Source: CAZMRW01 sp964568805 (GTDB taxonomy: Bacteria; Pseudomonadota; Gammaproteobacteria; Methylococcales; Methylomonadaceae). Taken from it: a DNA stretch of 64,000 nt. Shown here one piece after another: positions 26,849 to 35,387 of the stretch (position 1 is the stretch's first letter; every line of letters begins with the position of its first letter). The notes under the pieces were generated by a model. That model saw only the letters and a list, made by a program, of their open reading frames with translations. It made no database searches and was not told where the DNA came from. The translations under genes and the position numbers were made by a program. Location of the stretch: positions 54,053-118,052 of the forward strand of contig CAZMRW010000002.1 in NCBI GenBank assembly GCA_964568805.1, in the 5' to 3' direction.

Positions 26849-27770
26849 GATATTTGCCCACTTCGACATTCTCGAGTACCCCGAGCGCATCATCAGTCAG
26901 CACCGCCAGCGAGCAATACAGCGAGATGAGATAAGAGGCGATCGCTTTGTGATTGATGCCCATAAAACGGACCGAAAGGCCCAGGCTCAGTTCGCCGGTC
27001 AGGTTAGGCTGATAAAGACCTACCACGCCTTGACGGCTTTCGCCGGTGCGTAATAGCAAAATTTTGCTTTTACCATTGATAATTCTAACCTTGTCGGATG
27101 GGATCAAAGGAAGTCCGCGCCAGGTCAAAAACTGCGATCCGAATAGTGTGACGATGGCAGGTGGTACACCACGGCGGGTACATTCCCGTCCGAACGCAGC
27201 AATGGTCTTTGGATGAGCCAGGAAAAACGCGGGCTCTTTCCAAACGCGAGAAATCAATTCATCCAAATCATCGGGCGTTGGCGCGCCGGTGCCTCCGGCA
27301 ACCGGTTGCACCACCTGCGATGGCGCTACGTTATTGAGCAAGCCATATTCGGCATTGTTAATCAATTCGCTTTCCTGACGTTCTTTGATGGTTTCAATAG
27401 TCAAACGCAGCTGCTCATGAATTTGATTATGCGGGCTGCTATACAAATCGGCGATACGCGTATGCACGTCGAGTACGGTATTCACTGCATTCAAACGATA
27501 CTCACGACCCCATTCTTCGTAATCGACAAACGTTTGCGGCAGTTCCTTTTCATCGAGACTGGAACAATCAACATGGAGATCGGTTTCATTCTTAACCTTG
27601 TTAACACGATAAATACCGGCCTCAAGAGGTGTCCAGGGAAGCAGGTGAACCAACCACCGGGGGGTGATGGTTGACAGCATGGGGACGGTTTTGGTGGCAT
27701 TTGCCAGTGTGCGCGCGGCGACATCGCCTAACGCGGTGTGGGATTGGCCTTCATGGATATCTTCGGACAT
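26835..27770 (-). CDS. srpI: Family 2A encapsulin shell protein (SrpI-like)
   Basis: The capsid protein of a protein nanocompartment with the HK97 phage-like fold. Blocks shared with cyanobacterial SrpI as I know it are dense: ARTLANATKTVP, LSTITPRWLVHLL, EAGIYRVNKV, DLYSSPHNQI, LTIETIKERQE, PTPDDLDELI, TRRGVPPAIV, SQFLTWRGLPLIPSDKV, GESRQGVVGL, RFMGINHKAIASYL and the C-terminal EVGKYHEYK. The 311-residue length equals the family norm, with the N-arm present. An AGGAAAA site precedes the ATG. It is directly followed by the cargo desulfurase and preceded by cysE. In characterised relatives the shell encloses cysteine desulfurase and is induced by sulfur limitation; the same role is inferred here. 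Confidence 0.95.
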   Translation of the reverse strand: MSEDIHEGQSHTALGDVAARTLANATKTVPMLSTITPRWLVHLLPWTPLEAGIYRVNKVKNETDLHVDCSSLDEKELPQTFVDYEEWGREYRLNAVNTVLDVHTRIADLYSSPHNQIHEQLRLTIETIKERQESELINNAEYGLLNNVAPSQVVQPVAGGTGAPTPDDLDELISRVWKEPAFFLAHPKTIAAFGRECTRRGVPPAIVTLFGSQFLTWRGLPLIPSDKVRIINGKSKILLLRTGESRQGVVGLYQPNLTGELSLGLSVRFMGINHKAIASYLISLYCSLAVLTDDALGVLENVEVGKYHEYK

Positions 27771-27844
27771 GACATTTTCCTATTATGGTTGGTGTAATTA
27801 GTTTTAATTTATTTCCAATCTCCAGATCAGAAACTAATAGTTAT

Positions 27845-27883
27845 GGAAGCTCCGTCTTCCGATATTGAGAAGCTGGAGCTTCC
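27845..27883 (-). other. Hairpin in the cysE/srpI gap
   Basis: GGAAGCTCC (27845-27853) and GGAGCTTCC (27875-27883) can pair across 21 bases in the 146-base gap between cysE and the shell gene. No U-tract follows on the minus strand. It could stabilise the shell-cargo part of the transcript, which needs many more copies than the enzymes upstream. Confidence 0.4.
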
Positions 27884-27916
27884 GGTTCGTGAAATTCCGG
27901 GCAAAGGCTCCGGGAA

Positions 27917-28867
27917 TCAGATGGCTTCATTTACGGCTGCAGCACCATTTAACAATTCGCTACGGACATGCGATTGAGTGATATTGCTGCCGGGAGGCAC
28001 GCTATGGGTAAGCCAGACATTGCCGCCAATGGTGGAGCCTCGACCAATGGTGATGCGGCCCAGGATCGTAGCACCCGCATAAATGACGACATTATCTTCA
28101 ACGATAGGATGCCGTGCATTGCCTTTGACCAGCATTCCGTTCTCATCTTTTTCAAATCGTTTGGCGCCCAGGGTAACGGCTTGATACAAGCGAACATGTC
28201 GCCCAATCACTGCTGTTTCGCCTATGACTACGCCTGTACCGTGATCGATAAAGAAGCTCTCGCCGATCTCTGCACCGGGATGAATATCAATTCCCGTTGC
28301 TGAGTGAGCGATCTCGGAGATCATGCGAGCAACCAGGGGAGCGCCTAGCTGATAAAGGATATGTGCAAGCCGATGATGAATGATCGCAGTAATGCCCGGG
28401 TAACAAACCAGTACTTCGTCAGGGCTTCTTGCTGCAGGGTCGCCTTCGAATGCAGCTTGAATATCGCTATCGAGTAACAATCTTACAGTGGGCAACTGCG
28501 TGGCAAACTGACGGGCAATGATAAGGGCTTGCTCATGAGCAGCATTATCGGCATCCTGATCTCTGGAAATAAACTGAAGTTCGCGGCGTATTTGCTTATA
28601 AAGCTCGCGTAGTAAAGTTTCGAGAGTATGACCGACAAAGTAATCGATGCCTTCATCATTCAGATCAGGCAATCCCAAACGATTTGGAAACAATACCGCG
28701 CCCAGACCGTCGACTATGGTCTGAAGTTCTTTTCGCGATGGTAGTTTGGGTGGTTTATCGCGTCGGCTTCGGGTTTCCAGCGATTGCACACGCAGCTCAC
28801 GCAATTGCGCAACAAGCGTATCGATACCCCAATCATAGCTACCATTTAGACGGGTAGTAACGTTCAT
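27917..28867 (-). CDS. cysE: Serine O-acetyltransferase
   Basis: Makes O-acetylserine from serine and acetyl-CoA, the first committed step to cysteine. Residues from about 195 on form the left-handed beta helix of hexapeptide repeats (DIHPGAEIGESFFIDHGTG, then GETAVIGRHV and a NARHPIVEDNVVIYAG block). The histidines in IDHGTG and ARHP fit the active site. The N-terminal 190 residues are longer than in E. coli CysE and match the EpsC-type enzymes. The start overlaps the cysK stop by 4 bases (ATGA). The C-terminus lacks an obvious terminal isoleucine tail of the DGI type but ends in Ile, which may still dock into cysteine synthase. Confidence 0.92.
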   Translation of the reverse strand: MNVTTRLNGSYDWGIDTLVAQLRELRVQSLETRSRRDKPPKLPSRKELQTIVDGLGAVLFPNRLGLPDLNDEGIDYFVGHTLETLLRELYKQIRRELQFISRDQDADNAAHEQALIIARQFATQLPTVRLLLDSDIQAAFEGDPAARSPDEVLVCYPGITAIIHHRLAHILYQLGAPLVARMISEIAHSATGIDIHPGAEIGESFFIDHGTGVVIGETAVIGRHVRLYQAVTLGAKRFEKDENGMLVKGNARHPIVEDNVVIYAGATILGRITIGRGSTIGGNVWLTHSVPPGSNITQSHVRSELLNGAAAVNEAI

Positions 28868-29841
28868 GTCGCCAAACCCCTGGCATCGAATAAACCTTCG
28901 AATAGCGGGGAACTTAAATAACGCTCACCGGAATCCGGCAACACAACGACGATGGTTTTACCTGCATTTTCAGCTCTCTTGGCTACACGTACTGCCACAG
29001 CAACGGCTGCGCCGCAAGAAATGCCGGAAAGTATGCCTTCTTCCCTCGCAAGACGACGCGCATAATCGATGGCTTCTTCGTTACTGACTTGCTCGATTTC
29101 ATCAACCAATGAAAGATCGAGCACAGCCGGGACAAACCCAGCACCTATGCCCTGAATCTTATGTGGGGCTGGTTTGAGTGGTTCGCCCGCTCTATGCTGA
29201 GTAAGTACAGGACTCGCAGCGGGTTCTACCGCAATTGAAACAATTGCTTTGCCTTTTGTCCGTTTGATATAACGGGTAACGCCGGTAATCGTCCCGCCCG
29301 TACCAACACCTGATACAAAAATATCAATCGATCCATCGGTGTCATTCCAGATTTCAGGCCCGGTGGTCTGCTCATGAATAGCAGGGTTTGCCGGATTTTT
29401 AAACTGCTGCAGCAAGACATAACGGTCAGGATCGGACGAGGCAATTTCTTCGGCTTTAGCGATTGCGCCGCTCATGCCTTTGGCGCCTTCCGTCAATACC
29501 AGTTTGGCGCCATAAGCAATCAACAACTTACGGCGTTCCAGGCTCATGGTTTCCGGCATTGTCAACGTCAATGGCGTGCCTCGCGCCGCCGCAACAAACG
29601 CCAGCGCAATACCGGTGTTGCCGCTGGTGGGTTCAACGAGTTCCTTGTTGGGACCGAGCAATCCGCGTTGCTCGGCATCCCAGATCATCGCGGCGCCAAT
29701 ACGGCATTTAACCGAATAAGCGGGATTACGCCCTTCAATTTTTGCCAGCACCGTGGCTGACGCACCATTGGTGATGCGATTGAGCCTGATTAGTGGTGTA
29801 TTTCCTATGGAATGAGAATTGTCCTCGTGCCAATGTGACAT
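28864..29841 (-). CDS. cysK: Cysteine synthase A (O-acetylserine sulfhydrylase)
   Basis: PLP enzyme that joins sulfide to O-acetylserine. The protein of about 325 residues shows the PLP lysine in NPAYSVKCRIG, the phosphate loop GTGGTITG, the asparagine loop EPTSGNTGIAL and the C-terminal PDSGERYLSS. GGAGACTGCA before the ATG at 29841 fixes the start at MSHWHED; the longer reading runs across the leader terminator. It is the first gene of the cysK-cysE-shell-cargo operon. A second synthase gene, cysM, lies 1.5 kb upstream, so the island carries both types. Confidence 0.93.
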   Translation of the reverse strand: MSHWHEDNSHSIGNTPLIRLNRITNGASATVLAKIEGRNPAYSVKCRIGAAMIWDAEQRGLLGPNKELVEPTSGNTGIALAFVAAARGTPLTLTMPETMSLERRKLLIAYGAKLVLTEGAKGMSGAIAKAEEIASSDPDRYVLLQQFKNPANPAIHEQTTGPEIWNDTDGSIDIFVSGVGTGGTITGVTRYIKRTKGKAIVSIAVEPAASPVLTQHRAGEPLKPAPHKIQGIGAGFVPAVLDLSLVDEIEQVSNEEAIDYARRLAREEGILSGISCGAAVAVAVRVAKRAENAGKTIVVVLPDSGERYLSSPLFEGLFDARGLAT

Positions 29842-29895
29842 TGCAGTCTCCTGTGCTTTAATCGCTAAACTGATGGATATAGCCAAATTTTGGAC

Positions 29896-29935
29896 AAAAA
29901 AAAGCCAGCGGCCTTTTTCGGGCTCGCTGGCTTCC
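29896..29935 (-). terminator. Intrinsic terminator in the serA/cysK gap
   Basis: Read on the minus strand, AAGCCAGCG (complement of 29925-29933) and CGCTGGCTT (complement of 29902-29910) form a 9-bp GC-rich stem followed at once by a run of eight or more T. It either ends the serA transcript or, because a promoter-like sequence lies just upstream of it, sits in the 5' leader of cysK as an attenuator. Confidence 0.8.
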
Positions 29936-29964
29936 GGTTGTCCGGTCAGCATGCAATTTCGTTT

Positions 29965-29993
29965 AAAGTACTTTACACGTTATATTTTGTCAA
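29965..29993 (-). promoter_or_regulatory. Candidate promoter of the cysK-encapsulin operon
   Basis: On the minus strand TTGACA (29988-29993) and TACTTT (29965-29970) are 17 bases apart. The -35 is perfect; the -10 is weak, as expected for an activator-dependent gene such as a CysB target. Transcription from it would pass through the intrinsic terminator about 25 bases later, before cysK. Confidence 0.5.
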
Positions 29994-30077
29994 GCGTGTA
30001 AAATGGTCTATCGATTCTACCAAGGGCATTTTTGCTAAATCTTAGCGCAATACCGGTTTGATTCGATCGCTGTGGAA

Positions 30078-31244
30078 TCAAATTACGCGAACAGACAATA
30101 CGCCATCAATAGAGCGTATGCGTTCTACTGTTTCGGGAGGAGCCTTGTCATTAATATCCACCAGCGTATAAGCATAATCGCCACGCGACTTGTTCAGCAG
30201 ATCCAGTATATTAAGACCGGCTTCACCCAAAGCGGATGAAATCTGGCCGACTATATTAGGTACATTTTGGTTAGCAATGCCAAGGCGTGCGCCCTCCCCA
30301 TTGCGGGGAACAACTACTTCCGGGAAATTTACCGAGTTACGAATGGAGCCATTTTCCAAAAAATCACGTATCTGTTCCGCCACCATTGCGGCGCAATTAT
30401 CCTCGGCTTCTTCCGTAGATGCGCCCAAGTGAGGCAGCACGATAGCCCGGGGATGATTTATTAGGGCAGGCGTCGGAAAATCGCATACATAGGCATGTAG
30501 AACGCCGGAGTCTAATGCCGCCAGGACAGCGTCTTCATCAACCACGGCCGCCCGGGAAAAGTTGAGCAATGTCGATCCCTTCTTTATGCGGTCTATATGG
30601 CGTTTGCTGAACAAATTTCTGGTTTTATCATTCAGCGGGATATGCAGACTGATCAAATCCGCACGAGAAACCAGATCATCTATGCTGATTGCGGGTACTG
30701 CAGATGAGGTAAGTTTCCAGGCGCTATGCAGCGACATAAACGGATCAAATCCGATTACATTTAAACCCAAAGACTCGGCAGAATTGGCTACTTTTACCCC
30801 GATCGCACCCAAACCCAGCACACCCAAGGTCTTGCCGGATACCTCAAAACCGGCAAAATTTTTCTTGTTTTTTTCTATATGGTTATTGATAGTCTCCTCA
30901 TCCCCCGCCAGGCCACTGACAAAATTTAACGCCGCTGGAATGTTTCGAGAAGCCAGCAACATTCCGGCGATAGCCAGTTCTGCCACCGCATTTGAATTAG
31001 CGCCCGGTGCATTGAATACCGGAATGCCACGTTTCGTATATTCCTCTACTGGTATATTATTGACACCCGCTCCTGCGCGACCGACAGCCTTGACCGATTC
31101 GGGAATCGGCTGGTCGTGCAGGTTAAAAGAGCGCAGCAAAATGGCATCGGGATTATCGATTTGTGATGTAAACTGGTAGCCATAGCTTGGAAATTTGTCC
31201 AGTCCAGCCTGTGATATATTGTTATAGGTCAATATTTTAAACAT
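30078..31244 (-). CDS. serA: D-3-phosphoglycerate dehydrogenase
   Basis: First enzyme of serine synthesis, oxidising 3-phosphoglycerate with NAD. The 388-residue protein has the substrate block GRAGAGVNNI, the NAD loop LGVLGLGAIG and the catalytic HLGAST, and ends in an ACT domain (from about residue 318) with NKSRGDYAYTLVDIND, the usual site of serine feedback. It resembles the shorter bacterial type with one ACT domain. In this island it supplies the carbon skeleton for cysE. It lies 119 bases after cysM and ends about 80 bases before the promoter-like element ahead of cysK. Confidence 0.92.
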   Translation of the reverse strand: MFKILTYNNISQAGLDKFPSYGYQFTSQIDNPDAILLRSFNLHDQPIPESVKAVGRAGAGVNNIPVEEYTKRGIPVFNAPGANSNAVAELAIAGMLLASRNIPAALNFVSGLAGDEETINNHIEKNKKNFAGFEVSGKTLGVLGLGAIGVKVANSAESLGLNVIGFDPFMSLHSAWKLTSSAVPAISIDDLVSRADLISLHIPLNDKTRNLFSKRHIDRIKKGSTLLNFSRAAVVDEDAVLAALDSGVLHAYVCDFPTPALINHPRAIVLPHLGASTEEAEDNCAAMVAEQIRDFLENGSIRNSVNFPEVVVPRNGEGARLGIANQNVPNIVGQISSALGEAGLNILDLLNKSRGDYAYTLVDINDKAPPETVERIRSIDGVLSVRVI

Positions 31245-31363
31245 TGTGTATCCTTATTTTCGTTCAAATTCATTCATGAATGCGACTAACGCATCCGAGG
31301 ATATTTTGGTCGTCTCATAATGAGCCTGGCACGCATACGCGATGGCCATATTGATTTACAAGT

Positions 31364-32260
31364 TCATAAGCTGCCATTATAAACACCGGTAGATAGATAA
31401 CGGTCGCCGCGGTCGCAAATGACACACACAATCACTGCATCACTGATTTCTGCGTCAAGTTGTAAGACTGCTGTCATGGCTGCACCGGACGATACTCCGG
31501 CAAAAAGGCCTTCCTCGATTGCCATCCTGCGCATCGTTGATTCGGCGCTGAATTGCGAAACTTCGATGATGCGATCAACTTGCCTTGAGTCAAATATCTT
31601 CGGTAAATAGTTTTTCGGCCAACGCCGAATGCCAGGGATTGCGGCTTCATTATCGGGTTGTACGCCGATAACTTGAATGTCGGGATTTTGAGCTTTAAGA
31701 AATCTTGAACAGCCCATGAGGGTGCCTGTGGTGCCCATCGCGCAAACCAGATGAGTGATGCTGCCATGGGTATCTCGCCAGATTTCAGGTCCGGTGCCGA
31801 TATAATGGGCGTTGGCATTGTCAGGGTTGGCAAATTGATCGAGCAATTTGCCTTTGCCTTCTGAAGCCATGGTTTTCGCCAGATCAATCGCGCCCTCCAT
31901 GCCGTCATCGGCGGGCGTGAGTATGATGTCCGCGCCATAGGCCGCCATCGAAGTGCGCCGTTCGGCGCTCATATTGTCGGGCATGACCAGAGTTATTTTA
32001 TAACCTCGTATTGCGGCAACCATTGCCGAAGCAATGCCGGTATTGCCGCTGGTCGCTTCGATCAGGCGGTCGCCAAAAGTAATTTCGCCGCGTTCCTCGG
32101 CGCAACGAATCATATTAAGCGCCGCGCGATCTTTTGATGAACCTGCCGGATTATTGCCTTCCAGTTTAGCCAAAAGCGTATTGTCAGTGGAACCTGCCAG
32201 CCGTTGCAGCTTAACCAATGGCGTATTTCCGATAAAAGCATCAAGAGCAGGAAAGACCAT
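31364..32260 (-). CDS. cysM: Cysteine synthase B
   Basis: A 298-residue PLP enzyme of the O-acetylserine sulfhydrylase family, of the CysM type: NPAGSSKDRAALNMI contains the PLP lysine and resembles the NPGGSVKDRAA of E. coli CysM. ATSGNTGIASAM and AMGTTGTLMG are the substrate and phosphate loops. CysM can use thiosulfate as well as sulfide and does not bind CysE. It starts 26 bases after the CysB-like regulator gene. Confidence 0.9.
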   Translation of the reverse strand: MVFPALDAFIGNTPLVKLQRLAGSTDNTLLAKLEGNNPAGSSKDRAALNMIRCAEERGEITFGDRLIEATSGNTGIASAMVAAIRGYKITLVMPDNMSAERRTSMAAYGADIILTPADDGMEGAIDLAKTMASEGKGKLLDQFANPDNANAHYIGTGPEIWRDTHGSITHLVCAMGTTGTLMGCSRFLKAQNPDIQVIGVQPDNEAAIPGIRRWPKNYLPKIFDSRQVDRIIEVSQFSAESTMRRMAIEEGLFAGVSSGAAMTAVLQLDAEISDAVIVCVICDRGDRYLSTGVYNGSL

Positions 32261-32286
32261 GTCGATGGCAGTTAAGGCTGAAGTTT

Positions 32287-33258
32287 TTATAATTTTGATG
32301 AATATGATTCATGAAGGTCGCGGGAGATAGTACTCTGAACCACATTATAATGTGTGTCTCTCAGGCTTACCTTTGATGCCTCGATCAATAATTCATCGAT
32401 GAAATGTCGGGTAAATAAAGGCAGATAATTCTGTTTTAAAAAGGCAATCTTGGTCACCGAACTCGGTATCAGATGGGAGATATCCCTCGCCACCAAATCA
32501 TGATCCAGAAGAGGATTATAGGCCATCTCGGTGATCAGACCCACACCCAGCCCCAGTCTGATATAGGTCTTGATGACATCGGAATCGGCTGCCGCCAAAA
32601 TGATATCCGGATTCAGACCGGAATTTTTGAATGCATTCTCAATCTTCGATCGGCCGGTATAACCGAAACTATACGTTAATAGAGGAAAAGAGGCTAAACG
32701 CTCCAGTGACATGTCGCCTTGGCTCAACGGATGGTCCGGAGGCACCACAGCCGCATGATGCCATTCGTAGCAGTGCTTGATGACAAGGTCCCCATCTTCT
32801 GCCATTTTCTCGGTGCAGATGGCGATATCCGCCTGATGCCGGTGCAACTGATCAATCAGTTGTTCCGGAGAAGCCTGCACCATATAAATGACGACGCTAG
32901 GATATTTTTCCCTAAACCGGCGGATCGGGGCGGGTAAAAAATATTTGGCCTGGGCATGAGTCGTGGCTATTCGCAAAATACCCTGATTGCTGTCAAGGTA
33001 ATCGGCGGCAATCGTTTGAATGTTCCTTCTGGCACCGTTAATACGGGCAACTTCTTCCATAATGCGCTGGCCCAAAGGCGTCAAACCGGTTAGTTTTTTA
33101 CCCTTGCGTTCAAATAGAGGCGAGCCTATTTCATTTTCAAACAGTTGCAGCTGGCGGCTCACCGCCGATTGCACGATGTACATTTTTTCAGCCGTTTTTG
33201 ACAGGTTAAATTCGGAGTCCTGCAGGATTCGCAATAATTCGATTTGACTCAAATTCAT
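32287..33258 (-). CDS. cysB: CysB/Cbl-type LysR regulator
   Basis: A 323-residue LysR-family regulator with an N-terminal helix-turn-helix (SKTAEKMYIVQSAVSRQL) and the CysB signature IATTHAQAKYFLP at the start of the effector domain. CysB senses O- or N-acetylserine and activates sulfate uptake and reduction under sulfur limitation. Its place inside the sulfur island, between cysA and cysM, supports that role. Cbl-like specialisation for organosulfur sources is the alternative. Candidate targets are the palindromic sites described upstream of sbp and yezD. Confidence 0.9.
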   Translation of the reverse strand: MNLSQIELLRILQDSEFNLSKTAEKMYIVQSAVSRQLQLFENEIGSPLFERKGKKLTGLTPLGQRIMEEVARINGARRNIQTIAADYLDSNQGILRIATTHAQAKYFLPAPIRRFREKYPSVVIYMVQASPEQLIDQLHRHQADIAICTEKMAEDGDLVIKHCYEWHHAAVVPPDHPLSQGDMSLERLASFPLLTYSFGYTGRSKIENAFKNSGLNPDIILAAADSDVIKTYIRLGLGVGLITEMAYNPLLDHDLVARDISHLIPSSVTKIAFLKQNYLPLFTRHFIDELLIEASKVSLRDTHYNVVQSTISRDLHESYSSKL

Positions 33259-33338
33259 ATCAGTCCGGATTTCATGTCTAATAAATTAAAGCTTTCTTGG
33301 CAGTGAGGAAACATCTTCATGTATAACTCATCACTGAT

Positions 33339-34382
33339 TTAATGAAACCAGTGCGCATTGCGTACACGCAAGGACACCTTGTCGCCCTTGTCCAACTGCA
33401 AGCGCTTGAACTGTTCATTGGGCATTTCCGCGAAGACGCTTGCGTTTGAACCATTCGTCTTGTTTTTTACCAATTCGATTCTGATCAGCGCCCCCAGATG
33501 CTGCCAGTCTTTTAAGACAAAGTTTGACAAATTGGCGTCCGTCAATTTTTCGATTTCGATATCGTGCGGACGCACATGAGCCGTTAATCCTTGGGGATTG
33601 TCTATGATGATTCCGACTTCCTTCAGCCAGGCGCTATCTTCTTTTTCCAAAGTAAACACATTGGTCTGTCCGATAAAATGAGAGACGAAGGCATTGACCG
33701 GATGATCGTAGATATCGCTGGGCGAGCCTTCCTGTTCGATGCGCCCGTGATTGAGCACAACGACCCGGCTCGCGACTTCCATGGCTTCTTCCTGGTCGTG
33801 GGTGACAAAAATGCTGGTGACATTCAGTTCATGATGCAGATTCCGGAGCCATTGCCGCAAATCCTTGCGTACGCTGGCATCGAGCGCACCGAACGGTTCA
33901 TCGAGCAATAAGACCGACGGCTCCACGGCCAGAGCGCGGGCCAGTGCGATACGCTGGCGCTGACCTCCGGACAGTTGGTCGGGAAATCGGTCATGCAGCC
34001 AGTCCAGTTGCACCAGTTCCAGTAAGGTATGGACCCTTTTGGCGATGTCCGCTTCGCTCGGGCGTTCCTTTTTGGGTTTGACCCTGAGGCCGAAAGCGAT
34101 ATTGTCGAAAACCGTCATGTGCCGGAACAGCGCATAATGCTGGAAAACAAAGCCGATTCCGCGATGGCTCGCATGCTGTTGAGTTTTATCCTCGCCGTTA
34201 AGCAATACACGCCCGCTATCGGGTTGTTCCAGACCGGCAATGATGCGCAGCAGTGTGGTTTTACCGCAGCCCGATGGACCCAGCAAGGCGACCAGTTCTC
34301 CTTCGGGAATTTCCAGGTTGACATGATCGAGCGCGGAAAAATGGCCAAAATTTTTACTGATGTTGGAAAGTAGGATGCTCAT
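33339..34382 (-). CDS. cysA: Sulfate/thiosulfate ABC transporter ATPase
   Basis: Cytosolic ATPase of the sulfate importer, 347 residues. Walker A is GPSGCGKTTLLR, the signature LSGGQRQRIALARAL, Walker B VLLLDEPFGALD, and the switch histidine lies in FVTHDQEEA. The C-terminal third is a TOBE-like regulatory region with HVRPHDIEIE, as in CysA. It follows the permease genes after a 135-base gap that carries a repeat element. Confidence 0.95.
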   Translation of the reverse strand: MSILLSNISKNFGHFSALDHVNLEIPEGELVALLGPSGCGKTTLLRIIAGLEQPDSGRVLLNGEDKTQQHASHRGIGFVFQHYALFRHMTVFDNIAFGLRVKPKKERPSEADIAKRVHTLLELVQLDWLHDRFPDQLSGGQRQRIALARALAVEPSVLLLDEPFGALDASVRKDLRQWLRNLHHELNVTSIFVTHDQEEAMEVASRVVVLNHGRIEQEGSPSDIYDHPVNAFVSHFIGQTNVFTLEKEDSAWLKEVGIIIDNPQGLTAHVRPHDIEIEKLTDANLSNFVLKDWQHLGALIRIELVKNKTNGSNASVFAEMPNEQFKRLQLDKGDKVSLRVRNAHWFH

Positions 34383-34406
34383 AATTCGGATTCAAGGTTC
34401 AGATTT

Positions 34407-34506
34407 GTAGGTTGGGTTAGCGAAAGCGTAACCCGACATTTGGCGGCTTAGATGCGTTGGGTTAGGCTGACGCCTGTTATGCCCGTTTGGGTATACCCAA
34501 CCCACC
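34407..34506. repeat. Hairpin-rich intergenic repeat between cysW and cysA
   Basis: The element opens with GTAGGTTGGGTTAGCG and closes with TACCCAACCCACC, so its ends are imperfect inverted repeats, and it contains a further GGGTTAGC...GCGTAACCC hairpin. Sequences with GGGTTAGCGNNAGCGTAACCC cores are widespread dispersed repeats in many bacterial genomes, probably MITE- or REP-like. It fills almost the whole gap inside an otherwise tight operon. Confidence 0.65.
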
Positions 34507-34517
34507 CGTCTTGCGCT

Positions 34518-35375
34518 TCATTTTTTCTTCCATTCCAGGGCGCTTTTTAAAATCAGGGTGACGATGGCAAGGCCCGCCAGTATCGATGCGCTGGCAAAAG
34601 CGCCGACAAAATCGTATTCGTTATAGCTGACTTCGACATGCAGCGGCAGAGTATTGGTCAGGCCCCGGATATGGCCGGAAACGACCGACACGGCTCCGAA
34701 CTCGCCCATCGCTCTGGCGTTGCAGAGCAATACGCCGTATAGAAGCGCCCACTTGATGTTGGGCAAAGTAATCAGAAAAAAGGTTTGCCAGCCGCTGGCG
34801 CCCAAGGACAGAGCGGCCTCTTCTTCTTCGCTGCCCATTTCCTGCATTAACGGGATCAATTCTCTCGCCACAAAGGGAAAGGTGACGAACAGAGTGGCCA
34901 GGATGATGCCCGGCACGGCAAAAATGATTTTAATATCATGGGCCGACAGCCACTCGCCCAACCAGCCCTGTGCTCCGAACAAAAGCACAAAAATCAGTCC
35001 GGATATGACCGGCGACACCGAAAACGGCAGATCGATCAGTGTCGTCAAGAAGCTTTTACCCGGAAATTCAAAACGGGTGATTGCCCAGGCGGCGGCCACG
35101 CCAAAAACTGTATTCAATGGCACTGTCGCCAGTGCAGTCAACAGGGTAAGTTGCATCGCCGATCTGGCTTCCGGTTGAATGAGGGCCGACCAGTAGGCCT
35201 GCCAGCCTTTGGAGAAGGCTTCAATCAGAACAATGGCTAACGGCAGACATAAAAACAGAAAAATAAAACCGACGGCAATTGTGGTCAAGACCCATCTGAC
35301 CCAGTCCGGATCGCGCAGCGCGTGTTGACGGTTTTGCACTGGAATGACATTTGATGAAAAGGTAATCGCATTCAT
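34518..35375 (-). CDS. cysW: Sulfate/thiosulfate ABC transporter permease CysW
   Basis: Inner-membrane permease of 285 residues with six predicted helices. The cytoplasmic EAA-type loop reads EEAALSLGASGWQTFFLITLP, which docks to CysA, and FPFVARELIPLMQEMG precedes it, as in CysW. It starts 12 bases after cysT, consistent with co-translation of the heterodimer. Confidence 0.94.
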   Translation of the reverse strand: MNAITFSSNVIPVQNRQHALRDPDWVRWVLTTIAVGFIFLFLCLPLAIVLIEAFSKGWQAYWSALIQPEARSAMQLTLLTALATVPLNTVFGVAAAWAITRFEFPGKSFLTTLIDLPFSVSPVISGLIFVLLFGAQGWLGEWLSAHDIKIIFAVPGIILATLFVTFPFVARELIPLMQEMGSEEEEAALSLGASGWQTFFLITLPNIKWALLYGVLLCNARAMGEFGAVSVVSGHIRGLTNTLPLHVEVSYNEYDFVGAFASASILAGLAIVTLILKSALEWKKK

Positions 35376-35387
35376 GACGTCGTTCTC

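Noticed and set aside
33353..33370. GCGCATTGCGTACACGC, similar to the hoxY-hoxH palindrome
   Set aside because: It lies inside the cysA coding end (NAHWFH) and lacks the full palindrome; a chance match.
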